From positions 2,788,257 to 2,852,256 of the forward strand of contig ML133471.1 in assembly GCA_003864495.1 (NCBI GenBank): 64,000 nt of DNA, read 5' to 3'. The position numbers and the translations under genes are program-made. The notes beneath the pieces are model-generated. The model saw only the letters and a program-made list of their open reading frames with translations. It did not search any database and was not told where the DNA came from. Shown one piece after another: positions 61,711 through 64,000 of the stretch. The DNA is from Nemopilema nomurai (taxonomy: Eukaryota > Cnidaria > Scyphozoa > Rhizostomeae > Rhizostomatidae). Positions within the stretch are counted from its first letter, which is position 1. Each line of letters begins with the position of its first letter.

Positions 61711-62082
61711 ATGAAAAGTAGACAAATCAGTCACTATACAATGTCCACTGATCTAGATTCAATCGTGAATTTTTTTCAGCATACCCTAGTTTTTCAAGGT
61801 GGTGCTATGTTTCATATTTCATTTAAGGAAACACTAAAAATTCATATTTTTGATATTGCTTACATAGACTGTCAAAATGACATAGCATATCCTTGCTATG
61901 TAACAGACACACAAAGATCATTGGTTCTATTTTGCTGTTCTTGCTGGTTCATAAATTGGATTGATGCAGTAGCACTCTGTGGAGTAATACGTCTTATGAA
62001 TCCTGAATTTACTGAACTCAGTAGTAGGCCCCTTGAAGAATACTTATTTAAAATCAGTAGAGATGGTAGAGGGTCAGTTTAA
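61711..62082 (+). CDS. Uncharacterised 123-residue open frame, unit 5 copy (doubtful)
   Basis: Same as the frame at 7920-8291, ending 75 bp before the N gap. No recognised domain; probably a chance frame. Confidence 0.15.
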   Translation: MKSRQISHYTMSTDLDSIVNFFQHTLVFQGGAMFHISFKETLKIHIFDIAYIDCQNDIAYPCYVTDTQRSLVLFCCSCWFINWIDAVALCGVIRLMNPEFTELSSRPLEEYLFKISRDGRGSV

Positions 62083-62157
62083 TGGAAAGACAGAGCTTTA
62101 AAATTTATTTGATCTATTGAGCATTGAAAGGGCACTTATAATATAAGCATTGTCCTG

Positions 62158-62324
62158 NNNNNNNNNNNNNNNNNNNNNNNNNNNNNNNNNNNNNNNNNNN
62201 NNNNNNNNNNNNNNNNNNNNNNNNNNNNNNNNNNNNNNNNNNNNNNNNNNNNNNNNNNNNNNNNNNNNNNNNNNNNNNNNNNNNNNNNNNNNNNNNNNNN
62301 NNNNNNNNNNNNNNNNNNNNNNNN
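62158..62324. other. Assembly gap (167 N)
   Basis: Run of 167 N. The flanks TTGTCCTG and GGGTAGAATTTCG are separated by 761 bp in unit 4 (49445-50205), so the N run under-represents the missing sequence by about 594 bp. Open frames crossing it are artefacts. Confidence 0.98.
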
Positions 62325-62833
62325 GGGTAGAATTTCGACTCTACAAAATGCATCCACAATTGCCATATTGCAATATTTTGGGAATTTAATTAGGTAGAAT
62401 GATAAGAACTCGACACGGGAAATAATATTATTTACCAAAGAAAGGAAGCAACTCAGAGGATATCCATAATCTTGATTGAAGTACATACCTGTGAATTGTC
62501 CTTCACCTCTTTGCTTGCCAAGGTAATCACTCACCGTGAGTGATTTTTTAACATATAAAGTGGTGGGGAAATTCCGCACCAGCCAGCCCCTTTCATTGCC
62601 CCACAAGTGGAACATGTTTGCCCCACCACTTAAGTGCCCTTATGATTCGGTGACTTTTTTACTTTTTACTTTATTTGAGATATTTGTGGATGAAATCTTC
62701 ATTGAACAGGTTTCAAATCTCAATTCATTTTTCCCTGGAACTGCTGCTTCTATAGGTGATTCCCCTTCTCATTCACAAAGTCTGGAATTTGGAAAGCTCG
62801 TATTTCAAGCAAGGCGTACTGTGCCCGAGAGCA

Positions 62834-64000
62834 GTGGAGCCACACAAGAACGATGTTTTTTTTAAAACCCAAAGCGAAGAATTTTGTTTTACACTTGCTA
62901 GAGCTGTTATGAAAGAAGATGCCAAGGACGGAAAGAAACGAGAAAAGGAAAAGATACCAAGCAAAATAACATCTTTTATTAAACAAAGAAACAGCAGGGT
63001 GTGGGTACAAGAGTTCCCATTTGGCCTAAAGCCAGCATCCCACCTAATAATTCTGATCGCGATGTCATCAATCATTTAAAAGCACTTCCAGAAATACTAA
63101 AGGAACACCTCAAGGAGACAATTCCTCGGGTCCACAAGGAGACAGTCCACAAGGAGACAGTCCACAAGGAGACAGTCCACAAGGAGACAGTCCACAAGGA
63201 GACAGTCCACAAGGAGACAGTCCACAAGGAGACAGTCCACAAGGAGACAGTCCACAAGGAGACAGTCCACAAGGAGACAGTCCACAAGGAGACAGTCTAC
63301 AAGGAGACAGTCCACAAGGAGACAGTCCACAAGGAGACAGTCCACAAGGAACAGTCCACAAGGAGACAGTCCACAAGGAGACAGTCCACAAGGAGACAGT
63401 CCACAAGGAGACAGTCCACAAGGAGACAGTCCACAAGGAGACAGTCTACAAGGAGACAGTCCACAAGGAGACAGTCCACAAGGAGACAGTCCACAAGGAG
63501 ACAGTCCACAAGGAGACAGTCCACAAGGAGACAGTCCACAAGAAGACAGTCCACAAGAAGACAGTCCACAAGGAGACAGTCCACAAGAAGACAGTCCACA
63601 AGGAGACAGTCCACAAGGAGACAGTCCACAAGGAGACAGTCCACAAGGAGACAGTCCACAAGGAGACAGTCCACAAGGAGACAGTCCACAAGGAGACAGT
63701 CCACAAGGAGACAGTCCACAAGAAGACAGTCCACAAGAAGACAGTCCACAAGGAGACAGTCCACAAGGAGACAGTCCACAAGGAGACAGTCCACAAGGAG
63801 ACAGTCCACAAGGAGACAGTCCACAAGGAGACAGTCCACAAGGAGACAGTCCACAAGGAGACAGTCCACAAGGAGACAGTCCACAAGGAGACAGTCCACA
63901 AGGAGACAGTCCACAAGGAGACAGTCCACAAGGAGACAGTCCACAAGGAGACAGTCCACAAGGAGACAGTCCACAAGGAGACAGTCCACAAGGAGACAGT
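62834..64000 (+). pseudogene. hAT transposase pseudogene, unit 5 (N-terminal part only)
   Basis: Only the Lys/Glu-rich N-terminal region and the minisatellite lie in the window; the catalytic and dimerisation parts should follow beyond the end. A one-base loss in GAGCAGTGGAGCC near 62832 alters the frame relative to other units. Confidence 0.7.
63132..64000 (+). repeat. 15-bp minisatellite, unit 5 (at least 58 copies)
   Basis: Fifty-eight copies up to the window end, so the true number is higher. One copy lacks a base (AAGGAACAGT near 63349). Variants with TCTACAAGG (near 63296 and 63446) and AGAAGACAGT (six copies between 63541 and 63750) are interspersed, giving internal pattern blocks that the shorter arrays lack. 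Confidence 0.97.

Larger units (their letters stand above)
56800..62525. other. Non-genic block of unit 5, with assembly gap
   Basis: Same block as 2999-9328, but interrupted by Ns at 62158-62324 and therefore about 0.6 kb shorter than the others. A small loss in CGTCTTGTTTTAGGG near 57010 is private to this unit. Confidence 0.6.
54324..64000 (+). repeat. Macrosatellite unit 5 (3' end outside window, gapped)
   Basis: Fifth unit, cut by the window end inside its minisatellite. Contains about 7.3 satellite monomers, the non-genic block with a 167-base N gap, the start of the hAT element and at least 58 minisatellite copies. It has private substitutions near 59049, 59474 and 63085, so it is not a simple duplicate of another unit. 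Confidence 0.92.
62526..64000 (+). mobile_element. Decayed hAT-family DNA transposon, unit 5 (partial)
   Basis: Left end and N-terminal gene region of the same element. The window ends inside its minisatellite, so the main transposase domains are not visible. Confidence 0.6.

Noticed and set aside
62114..62615. Open frames crossing the N gap
   Set aside because: They are read through unknown bases and a mis-sized gap.
1..64000. The unit as ribosomal DNA with spacer subrepeats
   Set aside because: The layout with subrepeats is reminiscent of it, but no 18S, 5.8S, 28S or 5S sequence is recognisable in the ~10-kb core.

Overview
The window is eukaryotic, most likely animal, repeat DNA. There are no closely packed intact genes, ribosome binding sites, rRNA genes or recognisable tRNA genes. 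The only confidently identified protein homology is a decayed hAT-superfamily transposase of the zinc-finger/ZNF862-like type. The species cannot be named from the sequence; base composition and repeat content would suit a marine invertebrate, but that is a guess.

The whole window is one tandem macrosatellite seen in five units: a partial unit at 1-13250, complete units at 13251-25813 (12.56 kb), 25814-41008 (15.20 kb) and 41009-54323 (13.32 kb), and a partial unit from 54324 to the window end. Each unit has the same order: (i) a head-to-tail array of a ~298-bp satellite (about 7 to 15 monomers); (ii) one strongly diverged copy of that satellite; (iii) about 6.3 kb with no recognisable gene, whose last ~1.9 kb is clearly more AT-rich; (iv) a ~3.2-kb hAT element with hairpin-bearing ends, carrying a broken transposase gene; (v) inside the N-terminal part of that gene, a 15-bp minisatellite with 20, 9, 27, 20 and at least 58 copies in successive units; (vi) a second diverged satellite copy, then ~240 bp leading into the next array.

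Apart from the two variable arrays, the rest of each unit is nearly constant, about 10.22 kb in all four measurable cases, and differs by few substitutions. Unit length variation therefore comes almost entirely from satellite and minisatellite copy number. The transposase gene shares the same stops and frameshifts in every readable unit, so it was already dead before the macrosatellite amplified. No gene in the window can be called functional. Unit 5 has a 167-base N gap (62158-62324) that stands in for about 761 bp in unit 4, and parts of units 2 and 3 carry many single-base indels that look like consensus errors.

The most interesting points are the nested repeat architecture, the relic satellite copies on both sides of the core, a dyad kept at the same place in normal and strongly diverged monomers, and the hypervariable 15-bp repeat open in all six frames.
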